In this document: piece by piece, positions 1 to 7,991 of the stretch | Position numbering within the stretch: the first letter of the stretch is position 1 | How the letters are laid out: each line of letters starts with the position of its first letter | NCBI GenBank assembly: GCA_024401225.1 | Contig: JAKSLM010000016.1 | Coordinates: 1 to 53,557 of the forward strand | DNA from: Bacteroidaceae bacterium | GTDB taxonomy: Bacteria; Bacteroidota; Bacteroidia; Bacteroidales; Bacteroidaceae | Direction: 5' to 3' | DNA: 53,557 nt | Program-made: the position numbers and the translations under genes | Notes under the pieces: model-generated | Databases searched by the model: none | Told to the model about the DNA's origin: nothing | What the model saw: the letters and a program-made list of their open reading frames with translations, nothing else

Positions 1-107
1 CAATTTGAAAAGGAATAATATATAAAGTTTAGTCAATAATAATGTAAAGGGTTTTAGGTTAAGGGTAGCAGGGATGCTGCCCTTAATCATTTATATATAT
101 TATTGTC

Positions 108-1004
108 TCACACTTTCAGCATCTCGTCGGCTGCGATGACTTCGCGCATGAGGTCGAGGAATACGTTGGCGCTGCGCTTGCGGTAGGCTCCGCGGAGGAA
201 GTGAACGTAGGTGGTGAAAGGGGTGGATAGCTCGTCGATAGGGATGGCTACGAGTTCATCGATGTTTTGTACACTGCACTCGGATAGGATGGATATACAG
301 TTGGTGTGGCGCAGGAGTTGGATGAGCCCTCGGGGATCGTTGACTGTGGCACGCACATTGAGGTGGCCAATGTCTGCTCCCAGCAGTTGGTTGACTGCGT
401 TGTCGCCACTATGTCCCTGCTCGGGAAGGATGAAGCTCTGATTGCGAAGGTCGGCGAACGATAGCGACTTGCGAGTGGCCAGCGGGTGGGTGTCGCGCAT
501 TGCGGCACACATGCGGTAGGAGGTGACTGGCTCGCTATCGACCCAGTCCGTCTCGCCTGCCACGATGATGGAGAATGCCATGTCGAGTGCTCCGGAACGA
601 AGGTTGTGAATGAGGGCTGGGATGGTCATGTACTTGATGTTGAGCGTTACCTTTGGGTAGAGTTTCATGAAGCGCACCATGGTGCGTCGCAGATAAGGCT
701 CAAGGGTGTAAGTGAGTCCGATGGTGAGTTGTCCGCAGAGCAGACCGCGTACATCGTTCATGCGCTGACGGCAGTCGTCGGCATCGGCCACGATGCGGCG
801 TGCGAGAGGCAGGAGCATGGTTCCAGTCTCGGTGAGCATGACGCTGTGGGAGGTGCGATTGAAGAGTTGGGTGTCGAGCTCGTCTTCAAGACTCTTGATC
901 TGCTGGGATATGGCACTTTGGGAAAGGCAGCAGATGCGGGCTGCCTCGGTGAAGTTGAGAGTGTCGGCTATTGCCAGAAAATAGCGGAGTTGACGTAGTT
1001 CCAT
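108..1004 (-). CDS. LysR-family transcriptional regulator (OxyR-like layout)
   Basis: A 298-aa DNA-binding regulator. The N-terminal winged helix-turn-helix (residues about 1-60, with LNFTEAA and LSQSAISQQIKSLEDEL) is typical of LysR, and it is followed by a periplasmic-binding-protein-like effector domain. I start at MELRQLRYF, the usual LysR N-terminus. A longer reading to 1034 is unlikely because a -7 box (TACCTTTG on the minus strand, 1032-1039) would then lie inside the gene. It is divergent from the superoxide reductase gene, so control of that gene and of itself is plausible but inferred. Cysteines occur in the effector half, but I cannot say whether they form a redox switch. The family call is firm; the ligand is unknown. 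Confidence 0.9.
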   Translation of the reverse strand: MELRQLRYFLAIADTLNFTEAARICCLSQSAISQQIKSLEDELDTQLFNRTSHSVMLTETGTMLLPLARRIVADADDCRQRMNDVRGLLCGQLTIGLTYTLEPYLRRTMVRFMKLYPKVTLNIKYMTIPALIHNLRSGALDMAFSIIVAGETDWVDSEPVTSYRMCAAMRDTHPLATRKSLSFADLRNQSFILPEQGHSGDNAVNQLLGADIGHLNVRATVNDPRGLIQLLRHTNCISILSECSVQNIDELVAIPIDELSTPFTTYVHFLRGAYRKRSANVFLDLMREVIAADEMLKV

Positions 1005-1031
1005 AAGCGAGTGATTGTTGGTTTCCGACCG

Positions 1032-1039
1032 CAAAGGTA
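1032..1039 (-). promoter_or_regulatory. -7 promoter box for the LysR gene
   Basis: TACCTTTG on the minus strand matches the Bacteroidota TAnnTTTG element and lies about 28 nt before the chosen ATG. No clear TTTG is seen 19 nt upstream. Confidence 0.5.
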
Positions 1040-1139
1040 CACATTATATTTATAAGATAGGGATGTATACGATAAGTTTTTCTAATAGGAGGTATTATTT
1101 CTTTAATTAAAAAAGGTGATAGATGTGCGGAATTCGCTC

Positions 1140-1147
1140 TACCTTTG
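1140..1147 (+). promoter_or_regulatory. -7 promoter box for superoxide reductase
   Basis: TACCTTTG matches TAnnTTTG and gives a leader of roughly 75 nt before the ATG at 1228. The -33 element is weak. The space between the two divergent -7 boxes (1040-1139) is where a LysR operator would be expected. Confidence 0.5.
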
Positions 1148-1227
1148 CCAGCGAAAAAGAAATCGTATGTGTTATTTCCCCGCAAACGACACTTCGGAAA
1201 GGGGAGCAAAGGAAAGGAGATTGTAAT

Positions 1228-1665
1228 ATGGAAACTAAATTCTACAAATGCCCCGTATGCGGCAACGTAATCGTAAAGGCAGTGGACAGCGGCATGACGC
1301 CGATGTGCTGCGGCAAGACTATGTTAGAACTGAAACCGAACGTGCTGGAGGAGAAGACGGAATCGCACATGCCGGTGGCTGAGATCACTTCGGAGGACAC
1401 CGTGCTCAGCAATTGCGATCCGTTCTACCTTTACCATTGCGGAAGGCGCTACCACACTAAGGTGTTGGTGGGCAACAAACCTCATCCGATGAACAAGGAG
1501 CACAAGATCTGCTTCGTGTATTACGAGACGGAGAATGGCGGGCAGATACGCTATCTGAAGGCTGGAATGCCTGCCGAAGTGTGCTTCTATAGTACTGACA
1601 AACCTAAGGCTATCTATTCTTACTGCAATATCCACGGGTTGTGGAAGGTAAACCTCTTTGATTAG
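1228..1665 (+). CDS. Desulfoferrodoxin / superoxide reductase
   Basis: A 145-aa cytosolic iron protein that reduces superoxide to hydrogen peroxide without making oxygen, a typical defence in anaerobes. The N-terminus (MetKFYKCPVCGNVI, then MCCGKT near residues 28-33) has the CxxC plus CC ligands of a desulforedoxin centre. The rest carries the catalytic Fe(His)4Cys ligands: HMPVAEI, HPMNKEH and the C-terminal CNIHGLWK, where the Cys and His lie. Having both centres makes it the two-iron class. I start at the ATG at 1228; the reading frame is open further upstream to 1123, but that would place the promoter box inside the gene. A hairpin terminator follows. Electrons could come from the rubredoxin encoded at 35.4 kb (inferred). 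Confidence 0.93.
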   Translation: METKFYKCPVCGNVIVKAVDSGMTPMCCGKTMLELKPNVLEEKTESHMPVAEITSEDTVLSNCDPFYLYHCGRRYHTKVLVGNKPHPMNKEHKICFVYYETENGGQIRYLKAGMPAEVCFYSTDKPKAIYSYCNIHGLWKVNLFD

Positions 1666-1713
1666 TCGATGTGTATTACTTATTTTTTTAGTTGTTTTTA
1701 GGTAACAAGCAAG

Positions 1714-1755
1714 GAAAGCGTCTGCAGTGATTGCAGGCGCTTTCTGTTTTCTTTT
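1714..1755 (+). terminator. Rho-independent terminator after superoxide reductase
   Basis: Arms 1714-1726 and 1732-1744 pair over 13 bp with one G-U and a 5-nt loop, followed by a T-rich stretch. Confidence 0.7.
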
Positions 1756-1777
1756 AAGGTTAGAGGTTAGAATAAGC

Positions 1778-1817
1778 ATTCTTCACTCTTCGTTCTTCAC
1801 TCTTCACTCTTCACTTA
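1778..1817. repeat. Copy of the CTTCACT-type simple repeat
   Basis: Runs of TTCTTCACTCTTC lie directly against the stop codon of the DUF4332 gene. It contains the same core as the inverted pair around 6.2 and 6.7 kb, so the repeat is a dispersed family in this genome. Confidence 0.7.
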
Positions 1818-2222
1818 ATAAGTAAGTACTGGCTCGAGTTCCTTAGCCTGAGCAATCATGCGCTCTACCTCGCTGAGTGCTGGTACGCGGTTGCAGAGGT
1901 TCTTCTCCTCGTTGACCTCAACAAGCTTTGGATGGAGGTTGGCTGGCACGCGGTGGCGGAGTTCCTTGACTGTGTCGACACCTGCTGCTTCGAGAAGTTC
2001 GGCAAACTGTCCTGCGATGCCGTTGATACGGAAGAGGTCAGAATGGTTTGCCCACTTGAGGATGAGCTTTGGACTGATCTCTGTCTCCTCAGCCAATGCC
2101 TTACGGCCTGCTGGAGATGCACACTTCTGAAGATACTCGTCGGTTGTCTTGATGCCTGCTGCTTCAAGCTTTGCTGCGTAGACTGGGCCGATACCCTCTA
2201 CGTCGATGATTTTATAAGCCAT
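1815..2222 (-). CDS. DUF4332 helix-hairpin-helix protein
   Basis: A 135-aa protein with two helix-hairpin-helix-like repeats, seen as VEGIGPVYAAKLEAAGI near residues 8-24 and INGIAGQFAELLEAAGV in the middle. The GIGPxYAxKL pattern is typical of DUF4332 and of non-specific DNA-binding or scaffold folds; the biochemical role of the family is not known to me. It has its own strong promoter on the minus strand and seems monocistronic. The 3' end runs into a simple-repeat tract. Family call is good; function is not assigned. Confidence 0.8.
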   Translation of the reverse strand: MAYKIIDVEGIGPVYAAKLEAAGIKTTDEYLQKCASPAGRKALAEETEISPKLILKWANHSDLFRINGIAGQFAELLEAAGVDTVKELRHRVPANLHPKLVEVNEEKNLCNRVPALSEVERMIAQAKELEPVLTY

Positions 2223-2292
2223 GATACGTATGGATTTTTGGGGTTAGTAATGATGTCTTGGTAAAGAGGCGGAAAATCGTCTTTTCACGTTG

Positions 2293-2323
2293 CAAATATA
2301 CTCCTTTTTTTACGCAAAACAAA
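2293..2323 (-). promoter_or_regulatory. Consensus Bacteroidota promoter for the DUF4332 gene
   Basis: On the minus strand TTTG (2320-2323), exactly 19 nt, then TATATTTG (2293-2300). This is the best match in the window to TTTG-N19-TAnnTTTG and supports the taxonomic placement. Confidence 0.75.
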
Positions 2324-2384
2324 ATTTTTGTCCGCAAACAGCCTGTATTTTTGTCTTTTTCCTATGTTTTTTTGAAAAAGTTCG

Positions 2385-2392
2385 TACCTTTG
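2385..2392 (+). promoter_or_regulatory. -7 promoter box for the acyl-CoA synthetase fusion
   Basis: TACCTTTG lies 36 nt before the ATG at 2429 and argues against the longer reading that begins at 2258. Confidence 0.5.
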
Positions 2393-2428
2393 TGCCAAAA
2401 TAGAACAAGAATCATACGTATTGAACAA

Positions 2429-4936
2429 ATGGCAATCCATATTGACAAAATAGCCATAATGGCAGGTGATCGTAATGTCACCTATGGCGAAATGCTGTAT
2501 CACATCGGCGTTTATGCGCAACAGAGTAATACACAACCAGGCGACAAGAGCATCATATTCTGTGACAACTGTGAGGGATGGGTATACACCTTCTACTCTA
2601 TATGGATGAGGCAGGGCATAGCTGTGCCGGTGGATGCTTCGGCTACTGCCGAGGACCTGGCATACATCATCAACGACTGCCAACCAGTGAACATCTGGAC
2701 ATCGCGCAAGAAGACCGAGACGGTGCGCGAGGCAATGAAGTCGGTAGGCGTGGATCTGCCTCTGTTGATGATCGAGGACTATACTTGCATCGATCCTGAC
2801 AAGGACTATAAGTACGATGCGGCAAGCCTGGAATACAAGGGCGTGACTCTGCCTAAGGTGAGTCTGCTGGAGCTTACAGCGGATAGGGAACGTACTGCTG
2901 TAATCATATACACCTCGGGTACAACCGGTTCGCCTAAGGGTGTGATGCTGTCGTACGATAACATACTTGCCAATGCAGAAGCGGTAACGGACGTAGGCAT
3001 CTTCAACGGCGAGCGTCGCACTTTGATGCTTCTGCCTGTACACCACATCCTGCCTCTGCAGGGTACGATCATCGTGCCTCTGCGTTCGGGCGACGGTATC
3101 ATCATCTGTCCAAGCCTTTCAGGGCCCGACATCATGGAGACAATGTGCCGCGGTAAGGTGGCTATCATGATTGGTGTGCCACGTCTGTACCAGACGCTGT
3201 TCAACGGCATGAAGAAGAAGATTGATGCCCACTTCATCACCAGGATGCTGTTCTGGATATGCAAGAAGGTGGGCAGCAGAAGCCTCTCGCGTACGGTGTT
3301 TGGCAGCATCAGAAAGAAGATGGGCGGACACATCACCTACATGGTGAGCGGAGGTGCTGCACTTGATAAGGAGATTGGATTCGGTCTGAAGACACTCGGT
3401 CTCGATGTGCTTGAAGGCTACGGAATGACAGAGGCTGCTCCTATCATATCATTTACACGCCCGGGCGATATCATCCCTGGATGTGCAGGATTGCCTTTGC
3501 CATCGAACGAATGCAAGATAGTGGAAGGCGAGCTTTGGGCAAAGGGAAGAAACATCATGCAGGGATACTACAACCGTCCGGAGGAGACTGCTGCCGTGAT
3601 AACTGACGGATGGCTTCACACGGGCGACCTTGCCACTATCGATGAGGTGGGACACATCACCATCACCGGACGCACGAAGGAGATCATCGTGCTGTCGAAT
3701 GGTAAGAATGTCAATCCTGCCGAACTGGAGTTCAAGCTCGAGAAGTTTGATCTCCACGTGAAGGAGGCTGCTGTGGTTCAGGATGGCGATATGCTTCGTG
3801 CTGTAATCGTTCCTCAGAAAGAATGGGCGCGAGGACTCTCAGAGGCTGAGATTGAGGACAAACTGAAGAAGGAGGTGCTGCAACCTTACAACTCGTCGGT
3901 TGAAAACTATAAGAAGGTGATGAGCCTCTACGTGTACGATGGCGACCTGCCTCGCACCAAGATGGACAAACTGCAGCGATTCAAGATTCAGGCTCTGCTC
4001 AAGGCTGGAGTGCATAAGGCGCCAAAGCCAGACATCGTAGAGCCGGACTTCGAAGAGTACAAGATACTGAAGCAGTACATCATGGACGAGAAGCACCTCG
4101 ACGAACTGCTTCCTACCGACAATATTGAGACCGACCTTGCGTTCGACTCGCTCGACAAGATCAGTCTGCAGGGATTCATCGAGCAGACATTCGGCATGAA
4201 GGTGACTGCCGATCAGATCACGGCATTTGCCAATATCACCGCTATGGCGGAGTTCGTAGCCGACCGCAAGACTCGCATCGAGATAAGCGACATCGATTGG
4301 CACGACATTCTGCACCAGCCAGCCACAGAGAAATTGCCTGACACATGGCCTACCGGTCCTGCCATCGTGAGCTTGTTCAGAGCATGGTACAAGGCACAGT
4401 TCAAGGTGAAGGGAGTGGGACTGGAAAACATACCAGCCGAAGGCCCATTCATCATAGCTCCAAACCATCAGAGTGTGCTCGACGGAATGCTTGTGGTAGA
4501 ATATCTGAACAACAAGACCATACGCAAGACATACTTCTTTGCAAAGGAGAAGCACGTGAAGTCGGCATGGCGCAAGTGGATGGCTGCTCGCCACAACATC
4601 ATCGTGCTGAAGGATAACGACATGAAGGGCTCGGTGCAGAAGCTTGGCGACGCCTTGAAGCAGGGACGCAACATCATCATTTTCCCAGAAGGTACGCGTA
4701 CCAGAAACGGTAAGGTAGGGGAGTTCAAGAAGATGTTTGCCATCCTCGCCGTGGAACTTGGTGTGCCTGTCATTCCTGTATGTATAAAAGGAGCGTTCGA
4801 GGCTATGCCACGTGGCAAGAAGATACCTAACAGCCATCCTATCGAGGTGGAGTTCCTTCCAGCCATTAAGCCGGATGGAATGAGCTACGAGGAACTGGCA
4901 GCGAAGACTCAGAAAACAATTAAGGACAGGCTTTAA
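2429..4936 (+). CDS. AMP-binding acyl-CoA/acyl-ACP synthetase fused to an acyl carrier domain and a PlsC acyltransferase
   Basis: An 835-aa three-domain protein. Residues about 1-530 form an acyl-adenylating enzyme, with YTSGTTGSPKG near 160, GYGMTEA near 330 and GWLHTGD near 394. Residues about 540-620 look like an acyl carrier domain with the phosphopantetheine serine in AFDSLDK near 570. Residues about 650-835 form a 1-acylglycerol-phosphate-type acyltransferase with NHQSVLD (the HX4D motif) near 677 and FPEGTRTRNG near 751. The likely reaction is activation of a fatty acid, loading on the carrier arm and transfer to a lysophospholipid, as in E. coli Aas but with domains in a different order. 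I begin at MAIHID because the promoter box lies just upstream. No partner genes are in an operon; a strong terminator overlaps the stop. Confidence 0.88.
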   Translation: MAIHIDKIAIMAGDRNVTYGEMLYHIGVYAQQSNTQPGDKSIIFCDNCEGWVYTFYSIWMRQGIAVPVDASATAEDLAYIINDCQPVNIWTSRKKTETVREAMKSVGVDLPLLMIEDYTCIDPDKDYKYDAASLEYKGVTLPKVSLLELTADRERTAVIIYTSGTTGSPKGVMLSYDNILANAEAVTDVGIFNGERRTLMLLPVHHILPLQGTIIVPLRSGDGIIICPSLSGPDIMETMCRGKVAIMIGVPRLYQTLFNGMKKKIDAHFITRMLFWICKKVGSRSLSRTVFGSIRKKMGGHITYMVSGGAALDKEIGFGLKTLGLDVLEGYGMTEAAPIISFTRPGDIIPGCAGLPLPSNECKIVEGELWAKGRNIMQGYYNRPEETAAVITDGWLHTGDLATIDEVGHITITGRTKEIIVLSNGKNVNPAELEFKLEKFDLHVKEAAVVQDGDMLRAVIVPQKEWARGLSEAEIEDKLKKEVLQPYNSSVENYKKVMSLYVYDGDLPRTKMDKLQRFKIQALLKAGVHKAPKPDIVEPDFEEYKILKQYIMDEKHLDELLPTDNIETDLAFDSLDKISLQGFIEQTFGMKVTADQITAFANITAMAEFVADRKTRIEISDIDWHDILHQPATEKLPDTWPTGPAIVSLFRAWYKAQFKVKGVGLENIPAEGPFIIAPNHQSVLDGMLVVEYLNNKTIRKTYFFAKEKHVKSAWRKWMAARHNIIVLKDNDMKGSVQKLGDALKQGRNIIIFPEGTRTRNGKVGEFKKMFAILAVELGVPVIPVCIKGAFEAMPRGKKIPNSHPIEVEFLPAIKPDGMSYEELAAKTQKTIKDRL

Positions 4937-4956
4937 GCCCGTCCTTAATTGTTTTT
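4917..4956 (+). terminator. Terminator overlapping the stop codon of the synthetase fusion
   Basis: Arms 4917-4931 and 4937-4951 pair over 15 bp with one mismatch around a 5-nt loop, followed by TTTTT. The stop codon lies in the loop. Confidence 0.8.
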
Positions 4957-5008
4957 ATAAGGTATAGCCCGATGCCTCGTGACTCCGAGGCTTCGTGGCC
5001 CGTTTTGA

Positions 5009-6202
5009 TTACTTTGCCAATGCAAGAGTGTCGAGTGCGATCATGAGTTCCTCATCGGTTGGGATGCAGCATACTGTAACCTTTGAGTCGTCGGCCGAGA
5101 GGATAGCCTCAGTAGCGCGGCAGCTGCGGTTCTTCTGCTCGTCCATCTTGATGCCCATGAACTCGAGACCCTGAGTAGCGCCTTCGCGTACTTCCCACTG
5201 GTTCTCGCCTGCACCACCTGTGAAGAGGATGATGTCCACACCGCCCATAGCTGCAGCATACTGGCCGATGTACTTCTTGATGCGGTAGCAATACATCTCC
5301 TTTGCAAGGCGTGCCTTATCGTTGCCGTTGGCGATGCCAGCAAGGATGTCGCGGAAGTCGGACGAGCCTTCGCTTACACCAGCGAGACCCGACTGCTTGT
5401 TGAGGAGGTTGGAGATGCCCTTAGTGTCGAGACCGAGCTTGTCCATGAGGAAAGTGACTGCACCTGCATCGATGTCGCCCGAACGTGTACCCATGATGAG
5501 GCCCTCAAGTGGAGTGAGCCCCATCGAAGTGTCTACGCACTTGCCATCCTTGACTGCAGCTATCGAAGCACCGTTGCCGATGTGGCAAGTGATGATCTTC
5601 TTTCCCTCTGGATTGACGCCGAGGAACTCGCATACACGCTGCGAAACGTAGCGGTGGCTTGTGCCGTGGAATCCGTAGCGGCGAACGCCATACTTAGAGT
5701 AGAGCTCGTAAGGGAGAGCGTACATGTAAGCATAGTCAGGCATTGTCTGGTGGAATGCAGTATCGAACACGCCTACCTGTGGAATGGTAGGGAGGAGTGC
5801 AGAAACGGCGTTCACGCCCTTGATGTTGGCAGGGTTGTGGAGTGGAGCGAGGTCGTTGCAAGCGCTGAATGCTTCCATGACCTCAGGAGTGAGGAGTACC
5901 GACTTGTTGAACTTCTCACCGCCATGCACCATGCGGTGACCTACGGCATCGAGTTCGTTGAGATCCTTCATTACGGCATATTCGCCCTTTGTGAGTACGT
6001 CGAAGATGAGCTGCACGCCGGCAGTATGCTCCTCGATAGGCTTCTCAATCTTGTGCTTCTCTCCGTTGAGCTTTACGTTGATGAATGAGTCAGGAAGACC
6101 AATCTTCTCGATACCACCCGAAGTGATAACGCTCTGGTCGTCCATGTTGTAGAGAGCGTATTTGATGGAACTGCTACCGCAGTTAAGAACTAAAATTTTC
6201 AT
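5009..6202 (-). CDS. ackA: Acetate kinase
   Basis: A 397-aa cytosolic kinase of normal length that makes acetate and ATP from acetyl phosphate. The N-terminus MKILVLNCGSSSIKY holds the phosphate-binding Asn and GSSS; GHRMVHGG near 88-95 holds the substrate-binding Arg; VFDTAFH near 146 and MGTRSGDIDAG near 240 are ASKHA-fold signatures; TGGAGEN near 330 is the adenosine motif. It is downstream of pta in the same direction, giving the standard acetate-fermentation pair, but a four-helix-bundle gene and a pair of inverted repeats lie between them. No clear separate promoter is seen. Confidence 0.97.
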   Translation of the reverse strand: MKILVLNCGSSSIKYALYNMDDQSVITSGGIEKIGLPDSFINVKLNGEKHKIEKPIEEHTAGVQLIFDVLTKGEYAVMKDLNELDAVGHRMVHGGEKFNKSVLLTPEVMEAFSACNDLAPLHNPANIKGVNAVSALLPTIPQVGVFDTAFHQTMPDYAYMYALPYELYSKYGVRRYGFHGTSHRYVSQRVCEFLGVNPEGKKIITCHIGNGASIAAVKDGKCVDTSMGLTPLEGLIMGTRSGDIDAGAVTFLMDKLGLDTKGISNLLNKQSGLAGVSEGSSDFRDILAGIANGNDKARLAKEMYCYRIKKYIGQYAAAMGGVDIILFTGGAGENQWEVREGATQGLEFMGIKMDEQKNRSCRATEAILSADDSKVTVCCIPTDEELMIALDTLALAK

Positions 6203-6208
6203 TTTTTT

Positions 6209-6242
6209 AGTGAAGAGTGAAGAGTGAAGAGTGAAGAATTTG
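6209..6242 (+). repeat. Left arm of a 34-bp imperfect inverted repeat around the four-helix-bundle gene
   Basis: The arm reads AGTGAAGAGTGAAGA, two variable bases, then GAAGAGTGAAGAATTTG. It matches the reverse complement of 6736-6769 at 32 of 34 positions. Confidence 0.85.
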
Positions 6243-6307
6243 CTACCGCATGAGAAAGTCCTTCAGACTTTTGCTTACTGGGAGGTAAAGACTTTACTCC
6301 TGGCTGT

Positions 6308-6700
6308 TCACTTTAGGTTTGGGTTATTCTTTTTTATTGTTTTTAGAGAGGAAACTAATATCGATATTATTTCATTAAGATCATTTAGCATGCTCTCATG
6401 TTGTAATTTTGTAATGGATTTAGAGGAAAGTAGCATATTCAGCCACCTTTGCGTTTCATTTGCCTCTTTGAGTGAGATGTGAAGTTTTGTGATGAAGTCT
6501 GCTGGAGTTTGCGCGAATTGCGATTCTCCGACATTTGCTGATATGGAAGTTCCTGAGCGAAGTATTTGGTTAAGTATTGGCTTATAGGCTTTCTTGTTTT
6601 CGTCCAGAAATTGCACCATATTCAATATCCTCCCTGCAAATTTTTCACTTTTTACAAGGAGAGGTGAATGTTCGTGCTTATAAGGACTTCTTTCTGCCAT
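6308..6700 (-). CDS. Four-helix-bundle protein (S23/IVS-encoded family)
   Basis: A 130-aa all-helical protein. The hallmark is the helix with ILNQILRSGTSISANVGE near residues 42-60, followed by FITKLHISLKEANET, as in the 'four helix bundle protein' family, which was first found encoded in 23S rRNA intervening sequences. The molecular function is unknown. It sits between pta and ackA, two genes normally side by side, and is bracketed by a 34-bp inverted repeat, which suggests later insertion as a cassette. The N-terminus is longer than usual for the family (MAERSPYKHEH before the first helix), so a later start is possible. Confidence 0.8.
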   Translation of the reverse strand: MAERSPYKHEHSPLLVKSEKFAGRILNMVQFLDENKKAYKPILNQILRSGTSISANVGESQFAQTPADFITKLHISLKEANETQRWLNMLLSSKSITKLQHESMLNDLNEIISILVSSLKTIKKNNPNLK

Positions 6701-6735
6701 GCCAACTAAAAAAACAATGCATCCTCGGGCGTCAA

Positions 6736-6769
6736 CAAATTCTTCACTCTTCGTTCTTCACTCTTCACT
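6736..6769 (-). repeat. Right arm of the 34-bp imperfect inverted repeat
   Basis: Reverse complement of 6209-6242 with two adjacent differences. It lies between the pta stop codon and the start of the four-helix-bundle gene. Confidence 0.85.
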
Positions 6770-6781
6770 CCAAGATGCGAA

Positions 6782-7789
6782 TTACTTCGCATCCATCGCC
6801 TGGCACGCAGTAATAGCTACCATCTTATAGATGTCGTCTACAGAGCAGCCGCGTGAGAGGTCGTTGACTGGACGTGCAATACCCTGGAGGATAGGGCCGA
6901 TAGCGTCAGCACCACCAAGACGCTGAACGAGCTTGTAGCTGATGTTGCCCACTTCGAGACATGGAGCGATGAGCACGTTTGCATGACCTGCTATCTCGCT
7001 GCCTGGAGCCTTCTTCTGGCCTACTGATGGCACGAGAGCTGCGTCGGCCTGAAGCTCACCCTCGATCTTGAGCGATGGGTCGAGTTCCTTTGCAAGGCGT
7101 GTGGCTTCAACCACCTTGTCCACTACCTCATGCTTGGCACTTCCCATAGTTGAGAATGAGAGCATGGCAACGCGTGGATCGGCAAATCCTGCTACCGACT
7201 TGGCAGTCTGAGCTGTACAAACGGCAATCTGAGCAAGCTGCTGTGCGTCTGGCATAGGAGTCACGGCTACGTCGCCCATGACGAGCACACCTTCCTCACC
7301 GTACTGAGGAGTTTGGGTGATCATGAGCATTGCACCCGATACGCAAGTGATGCCTGGAGCACACTTGATGATCTGGAGTGCTGGGCGGAGAGTGTCGCCT
7401 GTAGTGGAAAGGGCACCGGAGATCTGACCATCGGCATCACCGCTCTTTATGATGAGGCATCCGAAGTAGAGTGGGTCAAGAACCTGCTGGCGAGCCTTCT
7501 CGATGGTCATGCCCTTCTTCTGGCGGAGCTGGAAGAGCAGCTGTGCGTACTCTTCGGTCTTGTCGGAAGTAGCAGGATCGATGATGGTTGCCTTACCAAT
7601 ATTTTTCAGTCCTAACTTGTCAGCAAGGGCGAGGATTTCTGCCTCGTTGCCGATAAGGATGATGTCAGCAATGTCGTCGGCAAGGCTCTTGTCGGCTGCT
7701 GTCAGTGTGCGCTCCTCAAGCGATTCTGGGAGCACGATACGCTGCTTGTTGGATTTTGCACGCGCGATGATACTTTCTATTAAAGTCAT
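6782..7789 (-). CDS. pta: Phosphate acetyltransferase
   Basis: A 335-aa enzyme that converts acetyl-CoA and phosphate to acetyl phosphate. The length matches the short catalytic form without the N-terminal DRTGG/P-loop part. Seen motifs are IVLPES near the start, GLKNIGKATIIDP, QRKK-type segment RQKKGMTIEKA, SGALSTTGDTLRPALQII (the phosphate/CoA region) and FADPRVAMLSFSTMGSAKHE. The C-terminus RLGGADAIGPILQGI is typical. It is the first gene of the acetate pathway unit and a -7 box lies about 110 nt upstream. Confidence 0.96.
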   Translation of the reverse strand: MTLIESIIARAKSNKQRIVLPESLEERTLTAADKSLADDIADIILIGNEAEILALADKLGLKNIGKATIIDPATSDKTEEYAQLLFQLRQKKGMTIEKARQQVLDPLYFGCLIIKSGDADGQISGALSTTGDTLRPALQIIKCAPGITCVSGAMLMITQTPQYGEEGVLVMGDVAVTPMPDAQQLAQIAVCTAQTAKSVAGFADPRVAMLSFSTMGSAKHEVVDKVVEATRLAKELDPSLKIEGELQADAALVPSVGQKKAPGSEIAGHANVLIAPCLEVGNISYKLVQRLGGADAIGPILQGIARPVNDLSRGCSVDDIYKMVAITACQAMDAK

Positions 7790-7900
7790 AATAATAGATT
7801 GGCTGAAAAGTTACTCAGTTAAGAAAGTTAGATGAAAACCTTATAGCTTGTTCGCTTTTCTTTTGCTTTGTTTATGTGTTAGAATTAATATTTTTCTCTG

Positions 7901-7908
7901 CAAAATTA
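7901..7908 (-). promoter_or_regulatory. -7 promoter box for the pta unit
   Basis: TAATTTTG on the minus strand fits TAnnTTTG, with TTTT at the -33 place 19 nt further up (3 of 4 matches). Confidence 0.45.
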
Positions 7909-7962
7909 ATGAATGAAAATGAAAAGAAAAAAGAATATGCAATAAAATTCAATATTTTTTAC

Positions 7963-7970
7963 TAACTTTG
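7963..7970 (+). promoter_or_regulatory. -7 promoter box for parC
   Basis: TAACTTTG 22 nt before the ATG at 7992. This supports that ATG over a longer reading from 7968. Confidence 0.5.
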
Positions 7971-7991
7971 CGCCAAATATACCAAAATACC

